Positions 1 to 8,076 of a stretch of 64,000 bases of DNA are shown here, one piece after another. Numbering within the stretch: position 1 is the first letter of the stretch; every line of letters starts with the position of its first letter. The position numbers and the translations under genes are program-made. The notes under the pieces are model-generated. The model was not told where the DNA came from and searched no databases. It saw only the letters and a program-made list of their open reading frames with translations. Origin of the DNA: JANPPS01 sp965246925 (GTDB lineage Bacteria > Pseudomonadota > Alphaproteobacteria > Acetobacterales > Acetobacteraceae); the NCBI GenBank assembly GCA_965246925.1, contig OZ251994.1, forward strand, positions 186,001-250,000. The letters run 5' to 3'.

Positions 1-523
1 CCGCGACCGTACTCGCGCCAACACCCCCCCGCGTGCCCGTCACCGTAATGAGCCGCCCACCCAACGCGGCTTCGCCCGTCGGCGCCCGGCCCAGCGCAAG
101 AGGGCCAAAGTGCCGCACCACGATCTCACGTGACAGCGGCTTTGACAGGTATTCCATCGCGCCCACACCGCGGGTCACCTCGCGATAAAAATCCAGACTG
201 GTCAGGTCGCCCACAACCAACACGCAAACATGCGGCTCGACCACATGGGACAACTCTTCTAGGGCAGCGAGCGGTGAGTCCTCACCCCCGACATCAACAA
301 TGAGCACGCGCGGGGTCGGCATCTTCTGCAGGGCCATGATGGCCCCGCGTATCCCGCCGCGCCGCGCCTCGATCCCGCCAGGCAGCACGTCCGCAAGACC
401 AGATTGCAGTGCGGCCTCTGTCGCGCCGTCATTGACGAAAGCGATGCAGATCGACCGGTCCGACCGTGCTACCTCGTCCGAACCTGCCTGAGCCCCACCA
501 CCATTGTCCCCCAAGGGCATCAT
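1..523 (-). CDS. cpaE: Pilus assembly ATPase-like protein CpaE/TadZ (partial, runs off window start)
   Basis: Tad pilus localisation factor of the MinD/ParA-like ATPase superfamily. I translated 174 codons by hand from the minus strand. The ATG at 523 overlaps the cpaD stop (ATGA). Residues about 24-140 look like the atypical receiver domain typical of CpaE, with a hydrophobic strand around 71-78 (PRVLIVDVGG) and a lysine-proline at 128-129 (YLSKPLS). Residues about 157-173 (RLITVTGTRGGVGASTVA) are the start of the ATPase domain with a deviant Walker A motif. The rest lies outside the window. It is the last visible gene of the cpaABCDE order. Assignment is firm from the domain pair and the locus. 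Confidence 0.85.
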   Translation of the reverse strand, partial: MMPLGDNGGGAQAGSDEVARSDRSICIAFVNDGATEAALQSGLADVLPGGIEARRGGIRGAIMALQKMPTPRVLIVDVGGEDSPLAALEELSHVVEPHVCVLVVGDLTSLDFYREVTRGVGAMEYLSKPLSREIVVRHFGPLALGRAPTGEAALGGRLITVTGTRGGVGASTVA

Positions 524-783
524 GGCCCTCCCGCGCCTTTGGCAGCCAGCAACCCTTTCGGCGTCCCCTCCAGTAGCCGAGTTACCGCCGCGCCTGCCTC
601 GGATCCGTCCGATCCGCGCTCACCACGGCCCCGGATCAGGTCGCCCTTGTTCACGACCATGGTCGCCAGATTGCGCGAGTTGACTCCAGTCGGCTGCCAC
701 ACACCACCTGTCGTGTACGGATCAACCTCGGCGCACGCCGGCAAACATAGAACCAAGAACACAGCGCAGATATGCTTGCTCAT
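520..783 (-). CDS. cpaD: Short CpaD-like pilus lipoprotein
   Basis: An 87-residue secreted lipoprotein: hydrophobic signal (MSKHICAVFLVLCLPAC) ending in a lipobox, PAC, with Cys17 as the lipid anchor. The segment SRNLATMVVNKGDLIRGRG (about residues 36-54) matches the conserved core of CpaD (NLA.MV..P.DL..GR). CpaD of Caulobacter-type Tad systems is roughly twice this length, so this is a minimal form keeping the signal and the C-terminal core. It lies between cpaC and cpaE and overlaps cpaE by four bases (ATGA). Likely partner of the CpaC secretin in the outer membrane; that role is inferred from position. Confidence 0.65.
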   Translation of the reverse strand: MSKHICAVFLVLCLPACAEVDPYTTGGVWQPTGVNSRNLATMVVNKGDLIRGRGERGSDGSEAGAAVTRLLEGTPKGLLAAKGAGGP

Positions 784-791
784 GCTGATCC

Positions 792-2219
792 CTACTGCAC
801 GATAAAGCCGGCTTGGCCGGGTATGCGCGTGGCGGTCATGGCCGGACTGCTGCCTACCTGCCGCAACATCAAGATACGCTCCAGATCGGTCGGCAAAGCA
901 AAGTTCTCACCCGGCGTATGCAGCGCCCCCGGATCGCTGACCGGGGCTACGATATAGGGCGTAACGATGAAGACCAGCTCGGTCTCTTGCCGTAAAAAAC
1001 CCGACGAGCGAAACAGGGAACCGATCACCGGCAGCTCACCCAGGAGCGGGATCGACGCCGTGGTTTGCTGGCTTTGATCACTCAACAAGCCGGCGATGGC
1101 GAAGCTCTGACCACTGCCCAACTCGACGGTCGTCTCCGCCCGGCGGGTCAATAAACCTGGAACCTGCAACGTCAAACCGCCCGAGCTATTCGTTCCCGTG
1201 CCAGAACCTGTTGAAAGCGTCACCGCGCCCGTGTTTGTAAGCTCGCTCACTTCGGGGGCGACATGGAGATTGATGCGGCCATCCGACAAGACAGTTGGGA
1301 CAAAGTTCAGCGACACGCCATATTGCTTGAAATTGATAGTAATCGTCGGAGGGCCATTGGTGGAGTTCGAAAGCCCAACAGGGATGGGAAACTCGCCGCC
1401 TGCCAAGAAGCTGGCCGGCTGACCGCTCATCACCGTCAGGTTCGGCTCGGCGAGCAGCCGGGCAAGGTTGTCGTTTGCCAGAGCTTGGATGACGGCGCCG
1501 ATGTCTTTCGTGCCAAAGAAGGCCGAGCCCACCGCGCTCGTGCCGCCAACCCCCAAACCCGGCACGGCGACGGCTGTCACACCGAACCGTCCAAGCGATC
1601 CAAGCGCACTCCAATCGACGCCAAGGGCGCGGGTAACGTTCCGGTTCATCTCGATCACACGAACCCGTAGCGTGACCTGAGTCGAGCCGCGCACCACGAG
1701 CTGATTTTCGATCGTCTGACCCTCGGCCAGGTATCCCTTGAGCACTGACAAAGCACGGCTGGCATCGCCGCCAGAAGCAACGCTGCCAGTCACCAGCAAG
1801 CCCCGCGGTATCGGGGTCACGCTTATCTTGCTCGCACTGCCGAGAACCCTGCCGACTGCCGCTTCGGCTTCGCTGGCGGTGAAGTTGGACGACCGGACGG
1901 TGACCTCGTACTCGACTAGACTATGCCCCTCTCCGTCCATAGCGACGACCGTGGTGCGGCCAGACGACACGCCGAACACGAACAGGTTGGTTGGGCTGGC
2001 CGGGCGCACCTCGGCGATCTTCGGATCTGCAACGAAGACGTTCGCGGCCGGAGACGGCAGGGAGATAACCCGCCCGGCGCCAGCTTCGAGCGATAAAGTA
2101 CGGCGCGCAGCAGCCTGGCCCGCACCAGCGCCGGCCACCCGCGGAGACTGTGGCTGTGCAAACGCTGGAGCTACAAGCACGAGGGCCGCCACAAGGAATA
2201 TCCTGGAAAGCAGCATCAA
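792..2219 (-). CDS. cpaC: Tad pilus outer-membrane secretin CpaC/RcpA
   Basis: 475 residues with a Sec signal peptide (hydrophobic stretch at 8-21, AFAQ cleavage region). Residues about 40-110 are the pilus-assembly N domain (VISLPSPAANVFVADPKIAEV). The C-terminal half is the secretin domain of type II/IV systems, with LARLLAEPNLTVMSGQPASF and GGEFPIPV near residue 260-285 and a late TELVFIVTPYIVAPV. It forms the outer-membrane pore for Flp fibres. The start overlaps the cpaB stop by four bases, indicating one operon. Confidence 0.93.
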   Translation of the reverse strand: MMLLSRIFLVAALVLVAPAFAQPQSPRVAGAGAGQAAARRTLSLEAGAGRVISLPSPAANVFVADPKIAEVRPASPTNLFVFGVSSGRTTVVAMDGEGHSLVEYEVTVRSSNFTASEAEAAVGRVLGSASKISVTPIPRGLLVTGSVASGGDASRALSVLKGYLAEGQTIENQLVVRGSTQVTLRVRVIEMNRNVTRALGVDWSALGSLGRFGVTAVAVPGLGVGGTSAVGSAFFGTKDIGAVIQALANDNLARLLAEPNLTVMSGQPASFLAGGEFPIPVGLSNSTNGPPTITINFKQYGVSLNFVPTVLSDGRINLHVAPEVSELTNTGAVTLSTGSGTGTNSSGGLTLQVPGLLTRRAETTVELGSGQSFAIAGLLSDQSQQTTASIPLLGELPVIGSLFRSSGFLRQETELVFIVTPYIVAPVSDPGALHTPGENFALPTDLERILMLRQVGSSPAMTATRIPGQAGFIVQ

Positions 2220-3049
2220 AACTTGAATTCCCGGCCATCGCCCGAGCCCTGATACACTTTGATCGTGCTCGAGGCCGGCGGACCCTTAGGCGCCACAAAT
2301 GCATTCGACACATCACCAGCATAGGTGCCATTGGTATGAGACTCAGCGGCGGTCCCGGGCTCAGCCGAGCGGACCACTAGTGAAAGGCGCCCAAGCCGGG
2401 TTGCGACCTGCACGTGCTCGGCATGTTCGGATGACACTTCGAGAGTAACGGTCCTGGCCGGAGCGGCATCTGGCGCACCAGACATGCCCTGTGCCAATTG
2501 CTGGTCGATGGCGATGACACGTACGTTCCAAAGCACGGTCTCCGCTACGACGCGGCGGCCCAGCGGCGTGGTTGGGTCATCGAGCGTTTGGGTCAAGATC
2601 AAGTCGACCCGGTCGCCCGGCCAAATCAGTCCCGCCGCACCGCTGACCAAGTCAACCGCGACTGAGACGGCGCGCGATCCGGGTGTCAGCACAGCCGAGA
2701 GAAAACCGTGATCCGACGGACGGAGCACGTCCGTAGGAAGGCGCATCACGTCACCAGGGGACAGGTTGCGCAAAACCATTCCGCCAATCAGCGCCCTTTT
2801 GCTATCGGCTTGATCGAGAACATGACCGATGGATAGCTTCTCCTCCGGCACTTCCCGCACCGTGATATCTTCCGGTTTCAACAACAGGCCCGGATGCAGT
2901 TGACGCGCCGCGACGAGCACGGCTACACGGTTGACAGCCGGTGCCGTAGCAGCGGCTGTTGCGCTCTCGGTGGGCATCACCAGCCAGGCGATTACGCCAA
3001 ACCCGGCGACGCCTGCCGCGATCAAAAGCAACATCGCTATTCTGATCAT
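2216..3049 (-). CDS. cpaB: Flp pilus assembly protein CpaB/RcpC
   Basis: 277 residues from ATG 3049, chosen because it overlaps the cpaA stop (ATGA) and begins with a clear N-terminal membrane anchor (MIRIAMLLLIAAGVAGFGVIA). Residues about 40-110 are an SAF domain (VLVAARQLHPGLLLKPEDITVREVP), followed by the RcpC region (GSRAVSVAVDLVSGAAGLIWPGDRVDLILTQ split across 130-165). CpaB is a periplasmic, inner-membrane-anchored partner of the CpaC secretin. A longer open frame exists upstream to 3139 but it lies inside cpaA and lacks a signal at its front. Confidence 0.92.
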   Translation of the reverse strand: MIRIAMLLLIAAGVAGFGVIAWLVMPTESATAAATAPAVNRVAVLVAARQLHPGLLLKPEDITVREVPEEKLSIGHVLDQADSKRALIGGMVLRNLSPGDVMRLPTDVLRPSDHGFLSAVLTPGSRAVSVAVDLVSGAAGLIWPGDRVDLILTQTLDDPTTPLGRRVVAETVLWNVRVIAIDQQLAQGMSGAPDAAPARTVTLEVSSEHAEHVQVATRLGRLSLVVRSAEPGTAAESHTNGTYAGDVSNAFVAPKGPPASSTIKVYQGSGDGREFKF

Positions 3050-3549
3050 CGCGGCAATACCTCGTGGAATATGACGTTCAGAGCGCCGCAGGCGATCGCG
3101 ACGGCATAGGGTAATGGTCCACCCCGGTTGAGCCGCCACCGTTCAGCCCGCAGAGCACGCGCGAGAAAACCACGGGGCTTGCCGTCCGCTGGCCGGGCGA
3201 CCCGGCGCCGCGCAGCTAGGAAAACGAGAGCCAGGACTCCGCCGCTCAAGCTTACGCCGAGTAGAAATAGGGGGGCGGCCAAGGGAGGCAGCACAAGGGT
3301 GGAGGCGGCAAGTAGCTTCACATCGCCGCCGCCAAGCCAACCAAACCGCCAACACACCCAACCCATCCCAAAAACACCGGCAGCGATGAACACCGAGAGC
3401 AGACCCGATCCTTCACCCAAGCGAACGGCAAAGCCGAGAATGGCTAAAAGAATGCTGATACCATTTGAAATGGTACGAGCGACCAAGTCTTGCATAGCCG
3501 CCCCGATAAGCAAGCCAGCGCCCACGATCATCAAAGGTGTTTCGATCAT
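3046..3549 (-). CDS. cpaA: Prepilin peptidase CpaA/TadV (A24 family)
   Basis: 167-residue polytopic inner-membrane aspartyl protease that cleaves the Flp prepilin. The second catalytic Asp sits in the GxGD-type motif (WLGGGDVKLL, about residue 73-79); the first is probably in MQDLVARTISNG near residue 19-30. Four to five hydrophobic segments are evident. It is the first gene of the cpaA-E operon, downstream of flp and its terminator. Confidence 0.9.
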   Translation of the reverse strand: MIETPLMIVGAGLLIGAAMQDLVARTISNGISILLAILGFAVRLGEGSGLLSVFIAAGVFGMGWVCWRFGWLGGGDVKLLAASTLVLPPLAAPLFLLGVSLSGGVLALVFLAARRRVARPADGKPRGFLARALRAERWRLNRGGPLPYAVAIACGALNVIFHEVLPR

Positions 3550-3778
3550 ACCAATCCGGCTAACATAGGAACGATCTCCAGATTTTAGTCAGCACGTCGC
3601 AGCATGGGCAGGCAGGCACAATGGCAGGATATGCGCGAAGAAGGCTGATTGAAAGGTCAAACAATCCATACAGTGTAGGTTTACTCCGTTTACTACACAC
3701 GCTTTCACGGACACCGACGACGCCGCACTTCGACTAGAATGCGCCCGATTTCTTAATTTAGAGTGAACGATTTATTCC

Positions 3779-3828
3779 AAAAAAGCGCCTAGCAGCTCCC
3801 GCCGAAACGGTGCCGCTAGGCGCGTTTT
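3779..3828 (-). terminator. Rho-independent terminator downstream of flp
   Basis: A perfect 9-bp stem (GCGCCTAGC at 3785-3793 with GCTAGGCGC at 3815-3823). Read on the minus strand it is preceded by AAAA and followed by six T residues (3784-3779). It lies 12 bases past the flp stop, so the abundant pilin transcript can end here while some read-through or a separate promoter serves cpaA. Confidence 0.85.
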
Positions 3829-3839
3829 GGAGCCCAGCG

Positions 3840-4016
3840 TTAGGAGGCTAGGCGGGTCGAGATGTTGCTGAACGTGTTGCTCAAGCGGGAGCCCAACGTG
3901 CTCGCGCCAGCAATCATCGCAATCGCAACCACTGCGGCGATGAGCCCGTACTCAAGCGCAGTCACGCCCTTCCGGTCCGCCTTCAAAGCCATCAAAGACT
4001 TGACAAACTTCGTCAT
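3840..4016 (-). CDS. flp: Flp-type major pilin
   Basis: 58-residue class IVb prepilin. The start at 4016 is set by an AAGGA ribosome site seven bases upstream and by the normal Flp leader length. Leader MTKFVKSLMALKADRKG is followed by the processing region VTALEYGLIA with the invariant Glu-Tyr pair, then a single hydrophobic helix (AAVVAIAMIAGASTLG). CpaA should cut after the Gly of KG. It has its own terminator, as expected for a highly expressed pilin. Confidence 0.95.
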   Translation of the reverse strand: MTKFVKSLMALKADRKGVTALEYGLIAAVVAIAMIAGASTLGSRLSNTFSNISTRLAS

Positions 4017-4154
4017 AAAAAAATCCTTTCTGTTCGGCCTTGCCAGTCCGACTGCATCCCGTGAGAGGCGCATTTTTTTCCAGCAGGTCATCCCTTGTTA
4101 CGCGAATTGCACATCTAGCACCATTAAAGAAGTGCGAGAAACTGTTGGGGACGA

Positions 4155-4991
4155 CTAACACTTGCGAAGACCGCTAGTTAATGCCGATTGTTGCATGGTT
4201 GCCGCACAACCAGACCACCCGGACGTCCCGCCGATCACGTGAGCAACCCTGAAAGGTTGGGGCTGACCGCTACCCCGTATCGGACTGGCAAACGGCCCCC
4301 CCCGAATCGCCACGACATTCGCCGCAACACCACCCTGAGTCGGCGTCCAGACCTGCATGCCGAACTGCATGGTAACCGGACCCCAATGACCAGCCACAGG
4401 AGGCAGAGGCGGAAGCGGTGACACCGCTGGACCGACAACATCCCCGTGAGCCCAACCCTGTAGAACACGGTCCCGGTAAGGGCCTCCTAGCTCGGGCGTG
4501 GAGGAATGGTAGGCCGCAATCGCCTCTTCCCAAGTCTTCAACTTGGCGTGCAGCGAAACTAGGAAGCGGGCCGCGTAATCTGCATTGTACCGCGGATCGA
4601 AGGCTTCTGCCAAGCTTTTGAAAGCATTCGGATGGTGCTGCAGGTTGACTTGGTAACAACCGACGTCGATTGACTGCAGGCCTTGCTCCTGCAAGCGCTG
4701 GGTCGCATCGATGACCTCTTCGGGACGTTCGAACATTCGTCCGCTGCCGGCGGCGTTGATCGTCCAGGGCCATGGTATGATGCGGCCGGTCTGCGGATGT
4801 TTGCGCCCGCTCTCGACCCGGCCGATCGCCACGAGCATTCCCGGCGGAACGCCATAAGTGCGCTCGGCCACCTCCCCAGCGGCTTGGCACAATGAAGCAG
4901 TGCTTGCCGGGGCTGCTGCGGTGGGTCCAGCGATCGCCGATGAAGCCAGGGTAATCCCGGCAATGAGCACGACTGTCCGGACGTCAGCCAT
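4155..4991 (-). CDS. Secreted lytic transglycosylase (SLT fold)
   Basis: 278 residues from ATG 4991, placed directly before a signal peptide (VVLIAGITLASSAIA). An upstream TTG at 5027 is possible but adds a polar tail. The SLT catalytic region is VPPGMLVAIGRVESGRK with the catalytic Glu in RVES, then GCYQVNLQHHPNAF and AARFLVSLHAK, ending in AIAAYHSSTPELGGPYRDRV, the usual order for this family. It would open peptidoglycan locally for passage of a trans-envelope machine. Its place next to flp and the cpa operon suggests service to the Tad pilus. Confidence 0.82.
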   Translation of the reverse strand: MADVRTVVLIAGITLASSAIAGPTAAAPASTASLCQAAGEVAERTYGVPPGMLVAIGRVESGRKHPQTGRIIPWPWTINAAGSGRMFERPEEVIDATQRLQEQGLQSIDVGCYQVNLQHHPNAFKSLAEAFDPRYNADYAARFLVSLHAKLKTWEEAIAAYHSSTPELGGPYRDRVLQGWAHGDVVGPAVSPLPPLPPVAGHWGPVTMQFGMQVWTPTQGGVAANVVAIRGGPFASPIRGSGQPQPFRVAHVIGGTSGWSGCAATMQQSALTSGLRKC

Positions 4992-5136
4992 GGTACGCAC
5001 CAGAACGTTGGAACAAGTTTTAACCAATCTTAACCCAACCGCTCGCCAGTTTTATCCAAGCCACGCTAATCTCCGATTGTCTATCTTGACGTCGTTGACG
5101 CGCGCCGGTTTGAAGCAGACCCACTGTAAGTAGAGT

Positions 5137-6894
5137 ATGGACATCGTAGCAAGGGAGTCGGTGGAGCATTCGGTTGCTGGTGTGATGAGGCCGCCTGCAG
5201 CGGCGGTGTGCTTTGCCATTCCAGCCGCGCTGTGCCTCGCCGCCTCCTTCACCGTAAACCCGGGTCTGCTCAAAGCTGAGCTGCTCAATCCGGACAGCTT
5301 TATGCGTCTCGTGCGCCTCCGAGCGATCCTGGAGAGTGGACAGGCCTTGCACCAAGTCGTGCGTGACGGGTCCGGCCAGGGAACGGTGCTGCACTGGTCG
5401 CACGCTTTCGATAGTTTGCTGTTGATGCTGTCTGCCCCGTTGGCTTTGATCTACGGGTGGGACCGCGCCCTCGCTCTCACGGCATTGATCGTGGGTCCTC
5501 TCGGCCTTGGTTGCCTCGGCCTGGCTTTGGCGTGGGCCGGCCTCCCGGTTACGCGGGGGCAACCCCTGGTCTGGCTGGGAGCCCTGGCCACAGGACTCGC
5601 AACACCGCTGCTGGCATATAGCTATGCCGGAATCGTGCACCATCACGTGTTGCTGGTCGTTACCGCCGTAATGATGACGGGCTGGGCGTTGCGGGCAGGC
5701 CAGCGCGGGACCCGCGCCGGGGTCGCACTGGGCGCCTGGGCGGGTGCGGGCCTCTGGATCAGTCCTGAGAGTCTGCCTTTCACCCTCCTGGCATTTGGGT
5801 TGGCCGGTCTCCAATGGTGGTCCCGGCGCGACAACTCTCAGGTCTCGCGCGCGCTGGCGTCTGCGGGTCTCGTGTTTTTCGTGGTGACCGCCTTGGCCTG
5901 TCTGGCCGACCCGCCCATGAACGGCATCGGCGCCGTAGAGCCGGACCGGCTCTCGATCATGTATGTGTCGTTGGCGGCTGGGGCGGCGTGCTGCGGAGTT
6001 CTGCCCATACTCGGGGCGAAACGCGCTTGGGTGGCGGTAGCGGCCGTGGCCAGTAGCACGCTTTGGCTTTGGACTTACCCCGTCGTCTTGCATGGAACCG
6101 AAGGCCTGATGGACGCCGCACAGGCAAAAGCCTTCTTCGGCAGCATCACTGAGATGCAGCCCATCAAAACCGCGCCACAAGCCTTGGCCTTCTTGACAGG
6201 CGGAGCGCTCGGATGCGGCTTTTTGATACTCCTCGCACGGCACCATCGGTCGATCTTGCTGGCTTACGGCGCCATGTGCGGTGGCATCATTCTGCTGATG
6301 AGTTGGCAGCACGTCCGCTTCTCGGCCTACTCGGCAGCCTTTGGTGCCGGCGTGTTCCCATACATGCTGGATTTTCTGGCGCATGCGCCTTTGACAGTAC
6401 CGGTGCGGGCATCGGCCCGGGCGGCTCTGTTGCTGACGGTGCTGGGGCTGCCCTTGGCCGCCGACCTCGCCGAACCCGGCGGCACCAATGAGATGGATGC
6501 CGAGGCCGCATGCAGCATGCCGCAAGCTGTGGAGCTGCTGAAGGACTACCCGAACGAGGTAGTGCTGGCACCGGTCAACGCGACACCGGAACTGCTTCGC
6601 AATACCAGGGTGCGCACCGTGGGATCGCTGTATCACCGGAACGCCGCCGCTTTCATGCGGCTGCGGGCAGCATGGCTGAGCGTGCCGGGAAGCGTCGTGA
6701 GTCCCGAGTTCGATCAGGCCCAAATCTCCCTCGTTCTGGTTTGCCCGCTACGGTCAGCCAAGCGTTCGCTTGGTGTAACGATGCAAGACCGTTTGGCCGA
6801 AGGCCGCCCACCAGACTGGCTGCAAAAGGCTGGTGATACCGGCGGCTACGTCTTGTATCGTGTGGTCCGTCCGATCAAGCCGACATCGCCGTAG
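5137..6894 (+). CDS. Polytopic membrane protein, possible GT-C-type glycosyltransferase
   Basis: 585 residues with about ten hydrophobic segments. LLNPDSFMRLVRLRAILESG (about 49-68) puts an acidic residue in the first extracytoplasmic loop in the style of GT-C enzymes (STT3/PglB pattern DxxxRL). YAGIVHHHVLLVVTAVM (about 165-181) resembles the histidine-containing loop of that fold. The C-terminal 100 residues are soluble (ATPELLRNTRVRTVGSLYHRN). The fold suggestion is inference from these motifs; substrate unknown. Adjacent to the pilus locus, so pilin or envelope glycan modification is one possibility. Its end overlaps the convergent regulator by 20 bases. Confidence 0.55.
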   Translation: MDIVARESVEHSVAGVMRPPAAAVCFAIPAALCLAASFTVNPGLLKAELLNPDSFMRLVRLRAILESGQALHQVVRDGSGQGTVLHWSHAFDSLLLMLSAPLALIYGWDRALALTALIVGPLGLGCLGLALAWAGLPVTRGQPLVWLGALATGLATPLLAYSYAGIVHHHVLLVVTAVMMTGWALRAGQRGTRAGVALGAWAGAGLWISPESLPFTLLAFGLAGLQWWSRRDNSQVSRALASAGLVFFVVTALACLADPPMNGIGAVEPDRLSIMYVSLAAGAACCGVLPILGAKRAWVAVAAVASSTLWLWTYPVVLHGTEGLMDAAQAKAFFGSITEMQPIKTAPQALAFLTGGALGCGFLILLARHHRSILLAYGAMCGGIILLMSWQHVRFSAYSAAFGAGVFPYMLDFLAHAPLTVPVRASARAALLLTVLGLPLAADLAEPGGTNEMDAEAACSMPQAVELLKDYPNEVVLAPVNATPELLRNTRVRTVGSLYHRNAAAFMRLRAAWLSVPGSVVSPEFDQAQISLVLVCPLRSAKRSLGVTMQDRLAEGRPPDWLQKAGDTGGYVLYRVVRPIKPTSP

Positions 6895-7654
6895 CCCTGT
6901 GCTGACCGGCCTTGTCCGGCGCTCGCAGCCAATAGCCTGAACCGCGAATGCTTTGGATCAACATCCCACCCGAATCATCTTGGGGCAACTTCTGGCGCAA
7001 GTTGAACACCAGCTGGTCGACACTGCGATCCTCGGCGCGCCAGGGCCGGCGCAGCGCCGCCTCCGACAATTTATCACGCGACACCGCCGAACCACCAGCA
7101 TTAGCCAACGTCTCCAGTGCGGTGAACTCAGCCGAGGTCAGCGAGAGCCGCTTCCCATCAGAAGAGTGAACCGTGCGATGCAATACGTTGATCCGGATCG
7201 GGCCAATCGTCAGAACCTGTGAAGACTGCTGAGTCACCTTGGGTTCCACACGCACGTTTAGACGCCGGTGCACGGCACGAATCCGGGCGATCATCTCCCG
7301 CATGCCCGGCGGCTTTGCAATGTAGTCATCGGCTCCAAGCTCAAGCCCAACGATCCGGTCCGCCTCCTCCGCAATCCCCGAAACCACGATCAACCCGCAA
7401 TCCCGCGACTCAGCCAGCCGGGAGATAAGCGTCATGCCGTTGATGTCCGGCAGGTTTAAATCCATGAGAATGATCTGCGGCCCAAAGCTGTCCTTGAGCG
7501 CTAGTCCGGACGCGCCGCTGCTAGCCCAGGCGACAGGCATTCCCGCACGCTCGATCATGCGCAGGACTTGCTGCGCAGCCACTTCGTCCTCGTCAATAAT
7601 CAGCACGCGAGGGTTAGTCATCATGGTCTCAGGCCGGACATCAGAGCTATACAT
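6875..7654 (-). CDS. OmpR-family response regulator (orphan)
   Basis: 259 residues; start 7654 supported by GAGGAGAG seven bases upstream. Residues about 14-130 form a receiver domain: acidic pair IIDEDE, phosphoacceptor Asp in LMDLNLPDINGM, Ser in IVVSGI and Lys in YIAKPPG (PPG instead of the usual PF). Residues about 150-248 are a winged-helix DNA-binding domain (LSLTSAEFTALETLAN; RSVDQLVFNLRQKLP; IQSIRGSGYWL). No histidine kinase gene is adjacent. It is convergent with the membrane protein at 5137. Confidence 0.88.
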   Translation of the reverse strand: MYSSDVRPETMMTNPRVLIIDEDEVAAQQVLRMIERAGMPVAWASSGASGLALKDSFGPQIILMDLNLPDINGMTLISRLAESRDCGLIVVSGIAEEADRIVGLELGADDYIAKPPGMREMIARIRAVHRRLNVRVEPKVTQQSSQVLTIGPIRINVLHRTVHSSDGKRLSLTSAEFTALETLANAGGSAVSRDKLSEAALRRPWRAEDRSVDQLVFNLRQKLPQDDSGGMLIQSIRGSGYWLRAPDKAGQHRATAMSA

Positions 7655-8076
7655 GCTGAACTCTCCTCGAACCGAACGGCAGCCAGTGGCCCGCTCCGGC
7701 GTAGCCCGACATTGACTGACGAAAGTTAAAACGGAGTAAAGACTTCCGCTCTAAGTCAAACCCGCTCTTCACGAAAACGGGAGTGAACAGGACTGAGCAC
7801 AATCCACGAGGTCGCCGGCGGCCCCACCAAACGCCTCGATCGCGCCTAATCGAGGCAAATTTTAGACAAAGACGGTCGCTGTGGTTCATATGTGCAATCT
7901 ACCCTAGCCTCGTAGGACGGATACTCAGTCCCATGTAGCTCGGATTGCAAAATTAACGCGGAAAGTCGTTAAATTGAAAGATTGCAACCATAAGTCAGGT
8001 TTTGTTGCTGAAATGTCGCATCGCCGTCGGCGTCTCGCCTCGTCTCTGTAAAGAAATCTTTACTGATGCACGCCAG
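7655..8076. other. Intergenic region, 422 bp, relatively AT-rich
   Basis: No gene is convincing here. It contains the 5' leader and ribosome site of the response regulator (7655-7670). Near the end of the desaturase gene there is an inverted repeat GTAAAGA-AA-TCTTTAC at 8048-8063, which could be an operator or weak terminator. Base composition is clearly lower in GC than the flanking genes. Confidence 0.4.

Noticed and set aside
5020..6723. 567-codon minus-strand open frame
   Set aside because: Antisense to the 585-residue membrane protein; Gln/Arg/His-rich composition and no domain. Typical high-GC shadow.
7647..7889. 80-codon frame upstream of the orphan regulator
   Set aside because: Runs into the regulator's ribosome site in another frame; no features.
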